This document shows, piece after piece, positions 28,043 through 36,832 of a DNA stretch of 54,663 nucleotides; within the stretch, counting starts at the first letter, position 1, and every line of letters begins with the position of its first letter. The position numbers and the translations under genes are program-made. Source of the DNA: Nocardia camponoti (GTDB taxonomy: Bacteria; Actinomycetota; Actinomycetes; Mycobacteriales; Mycobacteriaceae); the NCBI RefSeq assembly GCF_014646135.1, contig NZ_BMMW01000005.1:1-54663 (forward strand). The letters run 5' to 3'. The notes under the pieces are model-generated. The model saw only the letters and a program-made list of their open reading frames with translations, did not search any database and was not told where the DNA came from.

Positions 28043-28641
28043 CACTACGGACATCCGTGTTATGTTGCACCGCAGCGCTGGCTGCGGGACTGGGGGTGAC
28101 CGTAGCGATCCTCCAGACCGATAACGACGCCACTCCAACAGAGCAGCCACTAATCTACCCAACAGCAATGAAGCTCTGTGATGACGTATTAGGAGATTTC
28201 GAGCGCAGAAATCAACTAACCTTAACCAAAATTGAGGACATGCATACCGCCTCATCTCCTCGTTCAGAAACCCCTGCATCGCGCGGATGCAATTTCCGTC
28301 ACCAGACCTCAGAGTCGCACGAAATAGATTCATTCGATTTCTTGGTGGCAATCAGTACAGAATGGAATCACGATTACCCCGCGGTGCCGTTCCGGCCATT
28401 TTTGATCGCAGGCATGAATGGCGAGACTCGGTGTTTCCCCAATGGCGTCGCTGGCAGACCCATCCGGCCAGTCTGCGATATCAAGGTCAACCTGTCGGAT
28501 GGCCAAGCGTGGTTCCGGCTTCGGTACGACGAGCCACAGGGCGGCGGCGTTCAAGAGTCCGAGGCAATAACCCAGGAGAAGCTAGTCGATCTCGCATCCC
28601 AGATAATCGTGAAGATACCCCCTGAGAAGCGGGCGCAATAA
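28039..28641 (+). CDS. Membrane-anchored extracytoplasmic protein, unknown
   Basis: 200 aa. The N-terminal hydrophobic segment (residues ~8-26) lacks a lipobox, although two cysteines (CC at 9-10) lie inside it, so it is probably a signal anchor. Four cysteines in the outer domain (LCDDV, GCNF, RCFP, VCDI) recall the DUF3558-type lipoproteins of the same cluster, and the overall length is similar, but the PCTW block is missing. Its DNA is visibly less GC-rich than the backbone. Last gene of the cassette; 128 bp separate it from the kinase gene. Confidence 0.6.
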   Translation: MTLRTSVLCCTAALAAGLGVTVAILQTDNDATPTEQPLIYPTAMKLCDDVLGDFERRNQLTLTKIEDMHTASSPRSETPASRGCNFRHQTSESHEIDSFDFLVAISTEWNHDYPAVPFRPFLIAGMNGETRCFPNGVAGRPIRPVCDIKVNLSDGQAWFRLRYDEPQGGGVQESEAITQEKLVDLASQIIVKIPPEKRAQ

Positions 28642-28769
28642 TGTGCGCACAACGAGGTGAGGGGTCGCGATGACGGTCGGGAACAAGCGGCGGTGAGGAA
28701 CAGCTCAATGCCTACAATTCCGTGCCCGCTAACACGCATACTCGGGGTCCAACCGACGTAAAGGCGACC

Positions 28770-29918
28770 ATGACCACCACCGCAACCGCGTTCATCGCCA
28801 CCGTGCTGGTGCTGCTCATCGCGCTGTTCGTCTGGCGCCGCACCCAACGCGTCGTCACCACTCCCGCCCAACGGGCCGTGCATGACGCGCTGCACACCGC
28901 GTCCCTCGCCGCCATGCCGCTGCGACGCGGGCTCACGAAAGGGTCCGCTGCCGAAGCCGCGCCGCACCTCCGGCAGCTCGCGGGGGCCGACGGGCTCGCC
29001 ATCGCCGACGCCGATGGCGAAATCCTCACCTGGGACGGCACGCAGGCCGACTTCACCACCGCCGCGCGCAGAGCGCTCAAAGAGGAGCGCGCCGTCCTCG
29101 TCAACGGCGACGAGCACACCCTCATCGCCCAACCGCTCACCCCCGACAGCGGCCCAGCGCTCGGGGTGCTCGGGATCGTCGTCGCGGGCAAACCCGGTCC
29201 CGGCGTCCTTGGCGCGGCCGCCGAGGTAGCCCGTTACGCCTGCGGACAGCTTGAACTCGCCGAACTCGATGCCGCTCGCGCCCGCGTCGACCGGGCCGAA
29301 GTGCGTGCGCTGCGCGCCCAGATCAGTCCGCATTTCATCTACAACGCCCTCAACACCATTGCCTCGTTCGTCCGCACCGACCCCGACCGCGCCCGTGAGC
29401 TGATCATCGAATTCGCCGACTTCACTCGCTACTCGTTTCGCGCGGCAGGCGAGTTCACCGTCCTCGCCGACGAACTGCGCAATATCGAACGCTATGTCGC
29501 GCTTGAGCAGGCACGATTCGGCGACAAACTGGAGGTCAGGCTCACTATCGCGCCCGAAGTGCTCGGTGTCGTCCTCCCGTTTCTCGCGTTGCAGCCGCTT
29601 GTCGAGAATGCGATCCGGCACGGGCTCGCAGGCGGCGCTCGTGGCGGTCTGCTGACCATCACCGCGACCGACGCGGGCACCGATTGCCTGATCAGCGTCG
29701 AAGACGACGGCATCGGCATGGACCCTGAGCTGCTGCGATCCGGCGAACTCGACGCCGTCGACGGTCGCGAGTCCGCGCACGTCGGGTTGGCCAACGTCGA
29801 CGACCGGCTGCGCGCCGCGTTCGGCAATGACTACGGGCTCGTCGTCGAAACGGCCCCAGGCGCTGGCACGAAGGTGAGCCTGCGGGTGCCGAAGTTCCGC
29901 GCTGGTGTGCGTGCCTGA
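28770..29918 (+). CDS. LytS-type sensor histidine kinase
   Basis: 382 aa from ATG 28770 after AAAGG; GTG 28722 would add 16 residues. One N-terminal membrane helix (residues ~5-22) is followed by a GAF-like region (~60-160), a coiled-coil linker, and the His-kinase domain of the LytS/YehU class with phosphoacceptor His in ISPHFIYNALNTIASFVR (about residue 188). The ATPase lobe has PLVENAIRHGL and DDGIGM. Unlike classical LytS it lacks the 5-6 helix sensor, so the signal may be sensed by the GAF-like part or through the transporters encoded next to it. Partner: the LytTR regulator 44 bp downstream. Confidence 0.88.
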   Translation: MTTTATAFIATVLVLLIALFVWRRTQRVVTTPAQRAVHDALHTASLAAMPLRRGLTKGSAAEAAPHLRQLAGADGLAIADADGEILTWDGTQADFTTAARRALKEERAVLVNGDEHTLIAQPLTPDSGPALGVLGIVVAGKPGPGVLGAAAEVARYACGQLELAELDAARARVDRAEVRALRAQISPHFIYNALNTIASFVRTDPDRARELIIEFADFTRYSFRAAGEFTVLADELRNIERYVALEQARFGDKLEVRLTIAPEVLGVVLPFLALQPLVENAIRHGLAGGARGGLLTITATDAGTDCLISVEDDGIGMDPELLRSGELDAVDGRESAHVGLANVDDRLRAAFGNDYGLVVETAPGAGTKVSLRVPKFRAGVRA

Positions 29919-29962
29919 TTCCTGAGCCGCGCGAAACACCGCCCGGTTACGATAGGGGCGTT

Positions 29963-30742
29963 GTGAGCCAGAACACCGATGACCCCGATTCGACATTGCA
30001 CGTGCTAGCCGTCGACGACGAGCGCCCTGCCCTCGACGAACTCGTGTACCTGTTGGGCGGCCAACCGGGCGTCGGCACGATCCATCGAGCTTCCGAAGCC
30101 ACGGCGGCGTTGCGGTTGCTGCGCGGTCATCGCATTGACGCGGTGTTCCTCGACATCGACATGCCCGGCCTCACCGGCATGGAACTGGCCGACATCCTCG
30201 GCGGATTCGCCGACCCACCCGCGATCGTGTTCGTCACCGCCCACGACGACCACGCCGTTGCCGCGTTCGACCTCGGTGCCGTCGACTATCTGCTGAAGCC
30301 GCTGCGCACCGCGCGCCTCGCCGAAGCGGTCCGCCGGATCGCCGCCGCCCGCGTCAAACAGCCGACAGCGCAACCACCGACCGACGTGATCCCGGTCGAA
30401 CTGGCTGGCGTCACCACCCTGGTTAATCGCGCGGACGTCGCGTGGGTCGAAGCCGACGGCGACTACGCCCGCCTCCACACCGCGACCGCGTCACATCTGG
30501 TGCGAATCCCGTTGTCGGCGTTGGAAACTCGTTGGGCCGACGCGGGCTTTCTGCGCGTGCACCGCTCGTACTTGATCGCATTACACCTGGTGACGGGCCT
30601 GCGGACGGTAGGAAGCGGAACGTTCGTTTGTCTCGGCGGAAACCACTCGTCCGCAATCGAACTTCCCGTGAGCCGTCGCCAGGTGCGCGAACTCAAGCAG
30701 CGCCTCATCCACGCCCCGCGCCAGAACTGGACGCAGCGGTGA
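29963..30742 (+). CDS. LytTR-family response regulator
   Basis: 259 aa from GTG 29963. The receiver domain has the acidic pair DDE at 18-20, phosphoacceptor Asp 64 in FLDIDMPG, and Lys 112 in DYLLKPLR. A Pro-rich linker leads to a LytTR DNA-binding domain (residues ~150-255) with the characteristic DVAWVEADGDYARLHT and FLRVHRSYLIAL blocks. LytTR proteins bind short direct repeats; I could not identify a convincing repeat pair upstream of the symporter or acs genes. The stop overlaps the next start (GTGA), placing it in one operon with the transporter genes. Confidence 0.92.
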   Translation: MSQNTDDPDSTLHVLAVDDERPALDELVYLLGGQPGVGTIHRASEATAALRLLRGHRIDAVFLDIDMPGLTGMELADILGGFADPPAIVFVTAHDDHAVAAFDLGAVDYLLKPLRTARLAEAVRRIAAARVKQPTAQPPTDVIPVELAGVTTLVNRADVAWVEADGDYARLHTATASHLVRIPLSALETRWADAGFLRVHRSYLIALHLVTGLRTVGSGTFVCLGGNHSSAIELPVSRRQVRELKQRLIHAPRQNWTQR

Positions 30743-31092
30743 CCCAACGCGAACGCGTCGTCCTTGCCCGACGACGCGGTGCGCGCCAGGTCCGCACCCG
30801 AACCGAAGTCGTCGAGCAAACCGAACTCGGCGCTGCCCTCATCGGTGGGCTCATCCGCGCACAGCTAGGCCTCGCGCTGAGAATCAGTCTTGTCGTTGTC
30901 ATCGGATTTGGCTGTCTCCCACTGCTTTTCGCCGTTGACCCGGTAGCCAACGCGACCGTTGCGGGCGTCCGACTCCCCTGGCTCATCCTCGGCGCGCTCG
31001 CCTTCCCCGCGCTCTATGCGGTCGGCCACCTCTACACGCGCCTCGCCCAACGCAACGAAGACGACTTCGCGCGCGTCGTCAGCGCAGACTAA
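30739..31092 (+). CDS. Small membrane subunit of solute:sodium symporter A
   Basis: 117 aa from GTG 30739, overlapping the response regulator stop and sharing one base with the next start (TAATG). A basic N terminus precedes two membrane helices (residues ~45-65 and ~78-98), ending in a short cytosolic tail RLAQRNEDDFARVV. Size, two-helix layout and position before a large SSS-family symporter match DUF485/DUF4212-like small subunits. Low sequence resemblance to the second such protein (32960), so the family call is by context. Confidence 0.75.
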   Translation: MTQRERVVLARRRGARQVRTRTEVVEQTELGAALIGGLIRAQLGLALRISLVVVIGFGCLPLLFAVDPVANATVAGVRLPWLILGALAFPALYAVGHLYTRLAQRNEDDFARVVSAD

Positions 31093-32876
31093 TGACCGCG
31101 ACGCCCACGCTCACCATCTTCGCGCTCACCCTGGCCGCGCTCGCGACGATCGGCATCGGCCTCTACGGAGTCCTGTTGTCGCGCACGACATCTGACTTTC
31201 TCGTCGCGTCGAGGTCGGTTGGGTCGCGGTGGAACGCGGCTGCGGTTTCGGGCGAATACCTATCGGCCGCATCATTTCTCGGCGTCGCGGGACTCATCGC
31301 GAAGTACGGGGCCGACGCGCTCTGGTACCCGGTCGGCTTCACCGCTGGTTACGTCGGACTGTTGATGTTCGTCGCCGCGCCCCTCCGCAGGTCAGGCGCG
31401 TACACCGTGCCCGATTTCGCCCAGTTCCGGCTCGGCTCACTTCGCTTGCGGCGCATGGCCGCTGTGCTCGTCGTGCTGGTGTGTGGGGTTTATTTGATCC
31501 CGCAATTCCAGGGCGCTGGGCTCACGCTGCATCTCTTGCTCGGGGTGCCAGCGTGGGTCGGCGCGGTCGCGGTTGGCGCGATCGTGACGGCGAACGTGAT
31601 CGGCGGCGGCATGCGGTCGGTGACACTCGTCCAGGCCTTCCAGTATTGGCTGAAACTCACCGCCGTCGCGATCCCGGCCCTCGCGCTCTGCGCGCACTTC
31701 CTCACCGAAGACCGGCCGGTCGTGAGCACACTCGGCCCGACCGTCGAACAGACAACAACGGTCGACATCACCACCGACGTCCGAGTCCACGTCGACCAGC
31801 CCGAGCGCGTCCGCATCACCGGCACCCTCGACAACGTCGACGTCAACGGCCCAACCGAACTCACCCCCGGCGACCACACCCTGGGCAACGGCACCACCCT
31901 CATCCTCGACGCGGGCGCGCAAGTCCCGGTGATCGCGGGCGCGCCCAACGCGGGCCACGAATGGGCGAGTCCGGGCGGCGGCTTCGGCGGACCACACCCC
32001 ACTTACCAGGTGTTTTCGCTGATCATCGCGACATTCCTCGGGACAATGGGACTCCCCCACGTGCTCGTCCGCTTTTACACCAACCGCGACGGGGCGTCGG
32101 CGCGGCGCACGGCCCGCACGGTTATCGGCCTCGTCGGCCTTTTCTATCTTTTCCCGATTCTCCTTGGCATTTTCGCGCGACTGTATGTGCCGCAGCTACT
32201 GATCACGGGCGCGTCGGATGCGGCGGTCGTCCTCGTTCCGACCGCCGTTTTCGACGGCATCGGCGCGCGACTACTCGCCGCGCTGGCGGCAGCGGGCGCG
32301 ATCGCGGCGTTCCTTTCGACGTCATCGGGTCTGCTCGTGAGCTTGGCTGGCGTGTTGAGCACCGACGTGTCGCGCGGCCGCATCCGCGACTTCCGACTGG
32401 CCGCCGCCGTCGCGGGCATTGTTCCGCTTGTGCTCGCGGTGACGGTCACGTCGCTCGACCTGTCGCGCACCGTCGCGCTCGCCTTCTCCGTCGCCGCGTC
32501 AACGCTGTGCCCCCTTCTCGTGCTTGGCATTTGGTGGCGCGGCCTCACCGCGACGGGTGCGGCGGCGGGCATGCTCGCGGGCGGTCTTACGTCGGGCGGC
32601 GCGACCGTCCTCGCCGTCGCCGGTGGCGTCTCGCCCACGGTCGCCAATGGCTGGCTCGCCGCGATCGTCGACTATCCCGGCGCGGTGAGCGTGCCGCTCG
32701 CGTTCGCGGTATCGGTGCTGGTCAGCTTGCGAACGAAACGCCAAGACCCCAGGGCGATCGCGAGCATTTTCGTGCGCATGCACGCGCCAGAACGGCTTGG
32801 GGTTGGCGCTGACCGTCAACCGCTTACCGCCGTCAATCGACCGCTCACCGCACCAAAACCCACCTTCGCCGAGTGA
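31092..32876 (+). CDS. Acetate/monocarboxylate:cation symporter A (SSS family)
   Basis: 594 aa of the solute:sodium symporter family (ActP/MctC-like), probably importing acetate or other short monocarboxylates with a cation. Family blocks: NAAAVSGEYLSAASFLGVAG, YTVPDFAQFR, GTMGLPHVLVRFYT and an SxSS-type FLSTSSGLLVSLAG. About 13 helices are expected. Residues ~217-300 form a hydrophilic, Thr/Val-rich insertion (DITTDVRVHVDQPERVRITG onward, ending GGGFGG) between two helices and predicted outside the membrane; the second symporter has a much smaller loop there. Operon with LytSR and its own small subunit. Confidence 0.88.
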   Translation: MTATPTLTIFALTLAALATIGIGLYGVLLSRTTSDFLVASRSVGSRWNAAAVSGEYLSAASFLGVAGLIAKYGADALWYPVGFTAGYVGLLMFVAAPLRRSGAYTVPDFAQFRLGSLRLRRMAAVLVVLVCGVYLIPQFQGAGLTLHLLLGVPAWVGAVAVGAIVTANVIGGGMRSVTLVQAFQYWLKLTAVAIPALALCAHFLTEDRPVVSTLGPTVEQTTTVDITTDVRVHVDQPERVRITGTLDNVDVNGPTELTPGDHTLGNGTTLILDAGAQVPVIAGAPNAGHEWASPGGGFGGPHPTYQVFSLIIATFLGTMGLPHVLVRFYTNRDGASARRTARTVIGLVGLFYLFPILLGIFARLYVPQLLITGASDAAVVLVPTAVFDGIGARLLAALAAAGAIAAFLSTSSGLLVSLAGVLSTDVSRGRIRDFRLAAAVAGIVPLVLAVTVTSLDLSRTVALAFSVAASTLCPLLVLGIWWRGLTATGAAAGMLAGGLTSGGATVLAVAGGVSPTVANGWLAAIVDYPGAVSVPLAFAVSVLVSLRTKRQDPRAIASIFVRMHAPERLGVGADRQPLTAVNRPLTAPKPTFAE

Positions 32877-32959
32877 CCCACGCCACATCACCAAAGGCTC
32901 ATGGTCGCGGCCCTACCGTCAGTTCACCCACGCTCGTTTGATTGACGCTAGGAACTCCC

Positions 32960-33313
32960 GTGACCGATACCGACACCGCTAAAGCGCCCGACCCGGCGCC
33001 AAGCGCCGACGATTTTCTCGCAGTGCAGGCGAGCCCCGAGTTCCAAGAATTGCGAACTCGCTTGCGCCGCTTCATCTTTCCGATGACCGCGATCTTCCTC
33101 ACCTGGTACTTCGTCTACGTGCTGCTCGGCGCGTACGCGCATGACTTCATGGCGCACAAGGTCGTCGGCAACATCAACGTCGGACTGCTGCTCGGCCTCG
33201 GCCAGTTCGTTTCGACGTTCCTGATCACCGGGCTGTATGTCCGTTTCGCAAACCGTGAGCTCGACCCGCGCGCCGCCGCGATCCGCGAGCAGATGGAAGG
33301 AGGCCGCGCGTGA
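32960..33313 (+). CDS. DUF485 small membrane subunit of symporter B
   Basis: 117 aa from GTG 32960 after AGGA; a TTG at 32942 is less likely. DUF485 is the YjcH family encoded before ActP. Residues ~27-45 are helical and soluble (SPEFQELRTRLRRF), followed by the family signature FPMTAIFLTWYFVYVLLGAYA and a second membrane helix (LGQFVSTFLITGLYVRFA). GTGA overlap with the symporter start supports a tight two-protein unit. Confidence 0.9.
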   Translation: MTDTDTAKAPDPAPSADDFLAVQASPEFQELRTRLRRFIFPMTAIFLTWYFVYVLLGAYAHDFMAHKVVGNINVGLLLGLGQFVSTFLITGLYVRFANRELDPRAAAIREQMEGGRA

Positions 33314-34941
33314 ACACGCTCGCCGCAGCAACAACCGTTGGCGAACCGCTCGCCAACATCGCGATTTTCGCGCTCTTCGTCGCGGTCACGATGGTGGTCG
33401 TCATTCGCGCGAGCCGCAATAACGCGAGCGCGTCGGACTACTTTACCGGTGGGCGCGGCTTCTCCGGCCCGCAGAACGGCATCGCGATCGCGGGCGACTA
33501 CCTGTCGGCGGCGAGCTTCCTTGGCATCGCGGGCGCGATCGCCGTTTACGGCTACGACGGGTTCCTCTACTCGATCGGCTTCCTCGTCGCGTGGCTTGTC
33601 GCGCTGCTGCTCGTTGCCGAAATGCTCAGGAACACTGGCAAATTCACGATGGCCGACGTGTTGAGCTTCCGGCTCAAGGAAGGTCCGGTTCGCACCGCGG
33701 CCGCGTTGACCACGCTCACCGTTTCGCTGTTCTATCTGCTCGCGCAGATGGCGGGCGCTGGCGGGCTCGTCGCCCTGTTGCTTGACGTGTCGTCGAAGAC
33801 CGGTCAGTCGGTCGTTATCGCGGCCGTCGGCGTGCTGATGATCGTGTACGTGCTGGTAGGCGGCATGAAGGGCACGACATGGGTGCAGATCATCAAGGCC
33901 GTGCTGCTGATCGCGGGCGCTGGCCTGATGACGGTCATGGTGCTGTCGAAGTTCGGTTTCAACCTCTCCGACATCCTCGGTTCGGCGCAGGAATCGGTGA
34001 GCGCGGCCAAGGCGAAGGCGGTCGCCGCGCGTGACGTGCTCGCGCCCGGCGCGCAATACGGCGGCAGTGGCACGTCGAAGCTCAACTTCGTCTCACTCGG
34101 CCTCGCCCTCGTCCTCGGTACGGCTGGTCTCCCCCACGTCCTCATGCGGTTTTACACCGTCCCGACCGCCAAGGAAGCGCGTCGCTCGGTGGTGTGGGCG
34201 ATCGGCCTGATCGGCGCGTTCTACCTGTTCACGCTGGTGCTCGGCTACGGTGCCGCCGCGATCGTCGGCCCGGACAAGATCCTCGCCGCCGCAGGCGGAC
34301 AGAACTCGGCCGCCCCGCTGCTCGCGTTTGAGCTGGGAGGCGTTGTGCTGCTTGGGATTATCTCCGCGGTCGCGTTCGCGACGATCCTCGCGGTGGTCGC
34401 TGGGCTCACCATCACCGCGTCAGCCAGCTTCGCCCACGACATCTACGCGAGCGTGATCAAGAAGGGCAACGTCGACGAAGACAAGCAGGTGCGCGTCTCG
34501 CGGATCACCGCGGTCGTGATCGGCATCCTCGCGATCGGCCTCGGCATCCTCGCCAACGGGCAGAACATCGCGTTCCTCGTCGCGCTCGCGTTCGCGGTCG
34601 CGGCGGCGGCGAACCTGCCGACCATCCTGTATTCGCTGTTCTGGAAGCGGTTCAACACCACCGGCGCGCTGTGGTCGATGTATGGCGGGCTGCTTTCGAC
34701 GATCGTGCTCATCGTGTTCTCGCCTGCCGTTTCTGGCAGCAAGACGTCGATGATCACCGGCAGCGACTTCGCCTGGTTCCCGCTGTCGAACCCGGGCATC
34801 GTGTCGATTCCGCTCGCGTTCGCGCTCGGCGTTGTTGGCACCTTTGTCGGCGGTCGCGGCGGGTCTGACCTGGCCAAGGATGCGGAAATGGAAGTACGTG
34901 CGTTGACTGGCGTTGGCGCGGAGAAGGCGATCTCGCACTGA
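33310..34941 (+). CDS. actP: Cation/acetate symporter ActP (symporter B)
   Basis: 543 aa from GTG 33310. SSS-family transporter typical of the YjcH-ActP pair: SDYFTGGRGFSGPQNGIAIA, GDYLSAASFLGIAGAIA, FTMADVLSFRL, GTAGLPHVLMRFYTVPTAKE and ITASASFAHDIYASVIKKG. Thirteen or so helices. Probably high-affinity acetate uptake feeding Acs, encoded 61 bp downstream. Being a second, non-identical symporter next to symporter A suggests different affinity or substrate (for example acetate versus pyruvate/propionate). That division is inference. Confidence 0.9.
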   Translation: MNTLAAATTVGEPLANIAIFALFVAVTMVVVIRASRNNASASDYFTGGRGFSGPQNGIAIAGDYLSAASFLGIAGAIAVYGYDGFLYSIGFLVAWLVALLLVAEMLRNTGKFTMADVLSFRLKEGPVRTAAALTTLTVSLFYLLAQMAGAGGLVALLLDVSSKTGQSVVIAAVGVLMIVYVLVGGMKGTTWVQIIKAVLLIAGAGLMTVMVLSKFGFNLSDILGSAQESVSAAKAKAVAARDVLAPGAQYGGSGTSKLNFVSLGLALVLGTAGLPHVLMRFYTVPTAKEARRSVVWAIGLIGAFYLFTLVLGYGAAAIVGPDKILAAAGGQNSAAPLLAFELGGVVLLGIISAVAFATILAVVAGLTITASASFAHDIYASVIKKGNVDEDKQVRVSRITAVVIGILAIGLGILANGQNIAFLVALAFAVAAAANLPTILYSLFWKRFNTTGALWSMYGGLLSTIVLIVFSPAVSGSKTSMITGSDFAWFPLSNPGIVSIPLAFALGVVGTFVGGRGGSDLAKDAEMEVRALTGVGAEKAISH

Positions 34942-34948
34942 CGCGTGT

Positions 34949-34978
34949 GCGCCGGTGGTCAATCTTGGCCGCCGGCGC
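34949..34978 (+). terminator. Hairpin between actP and acs
   Basis: GCGCCGG (34949-34955) pairs with CCGGCGC (34972-34978). The stem extends by a G-U pair and two G-C pairs to about 10 bp around a 10-nt loop, and TAGATTTTT follows. It sits in the 61-bp actP-acs gap, just before the acs ribosome site GAGGAG. It could act as a partial terminator or attenuator that sets Acs level relative to the transporter, or as an mRNA-stabilising structure. Confidence 0.55.
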
Positions 34979-35002
34979 CTAGATTTTTGAGGAGATTTAC
35001 TG

Positions 35003-36826
35003 GTGACTGCGGAACTGTGGGCTGACGAGGCTCGAAAATTGCACTGGCACAAGCCGTTTACCGAGGTTCTTGATTGGTCGGACGCGCCGGTGGCGCGCTG
35101 GTTCGGCGACGGTGAACTCAACGTCGCGTACAACTGCCTCGATCGGCATGTGCTCGACGGGTTTGGCGACCAGGTCGCGATCCTGTGGGAGGGCGAGCCG
35201 GGCGATTCGCGTGCGATCACTTACGCCGAGTTGTTGGCCGAAGTGTCGCGTGCCGCGAACACTTTCACCGCGTTGGGGCTCGTCGCGGGTGACCGGGTCG
35301 CGGTGTATATGCCGATGGTGCCCGAGGCGATTGTCACGATGCTGGCGTGCGCGCGGCTCGGGTTGACGCATTCGGTGGTGTTCGCTGGGTTTTCGCCGAC
35401 GGCGTTGCGACAGCGCGTTGACGACGCCGAAGCGAAGCTCATTGTCACCACCGACGGGCAGTGGCGGCGGGGTTCGGCCGCGCCGTTGAAGTACGCGGTC
35501 GACGAGGCGTTGGGCGACGACCCGACGTCGGTCGAGCACGTGCTCGTCGTGCGGCGTGTTGGGCTCGACGTGCCGTGGACGACCGGGCGTGACCTGTGGT
35601 GGGACGAAACCGTCGCGCTCGCTTCACCTTCGCACGAGGCGGCCGCGTTCGGAGCCGAGCACCCGCTTTTCATCCTCTACACGTCGGGAACGACCGGTAA
35701 ACCGAAGGGCATTCTGCACACCAGCGGCGGCTATTTGACCCAGGCGAGCTACAGCCACCGCGCGGTTTTCGACCACCGTCCCGGCGAGGACGTGTACTGG
35801 TGCACCGCCGACATCGGGTGGGTCACCGGGCACAGTTACATCGTGTACGGGCCGCTCGCCAATCGCGCGACGCAGGTGGTTTACGAGGGCACGCCGGTGT
35901 TCCCGAATGAGCATCGGCATTTCGAGATCATCGAAAAGTACGGCGTGACAATCTATTACACCGCGCCGACGCTGATTCGGACGTTCATGAAGTGGGGTCG
36001 CGAGATCCCCGATTCGCACGACCTTTCCTCGATCCGGTTGCTGGGTTCGGTTGGCGAGCCAATCAACCCCGAAGCGTGGCGGTGGTATCGGGAAGTGCTT
36101 GGCGCAGACCAGGTTCCGGTGGTCGATACGTGGTGGCAGACCGAGACGGGCGCGATCATGATTGTGCCGCTGCCGGGCACGGAGGTGAAGCCGGGCGCGG
36201 CGATGCGACCACTGCCCGGGGTGAGCGCGGCTGTGGCCGACGACGACGGAAAACCGTTGGGCGACGGCGATTCTGGGCTGTTGGTGATCACCGAACCGTG
36301 GCCGTCGATGTTGCGCGGCATTTGGGCCGACATGGACCGCTTCCGCGAAACGTACTGGCAGCGTTTCGCGGAGCAGGGTTGGTATTTCGCGGGCGACGGT
36401 GCCAAGCGCGACGATGACGGTGACCTGTGGATTTTGGGTCGCGTTGACGACGTGATGAACGTGTCGGGCCACCGCATTTCGACAGCGGAAGTGGAGTCGG
36501 CGCTGGTCGGCCACCCGTCGGTCGCTGAGGCGGCGGTGGTCGGGGCTTCCGACGAGACGACGGGCCAGGGCATCGTGGCCTTCGTGATTTTGACAGGCGC
36601 GGCAGTGGCTGACGACGCCTTGGTTGGCGAGCTGAAATCGGCTGTGTCGCTGGAGATTAGCCCGATCGCGCGCCCGCGCGAGATCCATTTGGTGCCGGAA
36701 CTGCCGAAGACCCGAAGCGGGAAGATCATGCGCCGGTTGTTGCGCGATGTGGCCGATGGTCGGGAATTGGGCGACACGTCGACGTTGGTAGACCCGACGG
36801 TTTTCGAGGCGATTGCTCGGGGATAG
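35003..36826 (+). CDS. acs: Acetyl-CoA synthetase
   Basis: AMP-forming acetate--CoA ligase, 607 aa from GTG 35003 with GAGGAG upstream. An in-frame TGA lies shortly upstream, so no longer start is possible; relative to typical Acs (about 650 aa) some 40 N-terminal residues are missing while the core begins normally (FTEVLDWSDAPVARWF). Motifs: YTSGTTGKPKGI (ATP loop), WCTADIGWVTGHSY, DTWWQTETGA, the YFAGDGAKRDDDGDLWILGR hinge, and PKTRSGKIMRR near the end, whose lysine is the usual acetylation control site. With actP it completes acetate uptake and activation. Confidence 0.95.
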   Translation: MTAELWADEARKLHWHKPFTEVLDWSDAPVARWFGDGELNVAYNCLDRHVLDGFGDQVAILWEGEPGDSRAITYAELLAEVSRAANTFTALGLVAGDRVAVYMPMVPEAIVTMLACARLGLTHSVVFAGFSPTALRQRVDDAEAKLIVTTDGQWRRGSAAPLKYAVDEALGDDPTSVEHVLVVRRVGLDVPWTTGRDLWWDETVALASPSHEAAAFGAEHPLFILYTSGTTGKPKGILHTSGGYLTQASYSHRAVFDHRPGEDVYWCTADIGWVTGHSYIVYGPLANRATQVVYEGTPVFPNEHRHFEIIEKYGVTIYYTAPTLIRTFMKWGREIPDSHDLSSIRLLGSVGEPINPEAWRWYREVLGADQVPVVDTWWQTETGAIMIVPLPGTEVKPGAAMRPLPGVSAAVADDDGKPLGDGDSGLLVITEPWPSMLRGIWADMDRFRETYWQRFAEQGWYFAGDGAKRDDDGDLWILGRVDDVMNVSGHRISTAEVESALVGHPSVAEAAVVGASDETTGQGIVAFVILTGAAVADDALVGELKSAVSLEISPIARPREIHLVPELPKTRSGKIMRRLLRDVADGRELGDTSTLVDPTVFEAIARG

Positions 36827-36832
36827 AGGTTG

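Noticed and set aside
28642..28651. TGTGCGCACA palindrome before the kinase gene
   Set aside because: Only 10 bp; such alternating GC-rich palindromes are expected by chance and no partner site was seen.
28551..29996. 481-codon minus-strand frame
   Set aside because: Antisense to the histidine kinase gene, whose His, N and G boxes are intact; no homology or ribosome site for the minus frame.
31229..32812. 527-codon open frame on the plus strand
   Set aside because: Out-of-frame shadow of symporter A; the product is dominated by Arg/Pro/His with no membrane helices or motifs.
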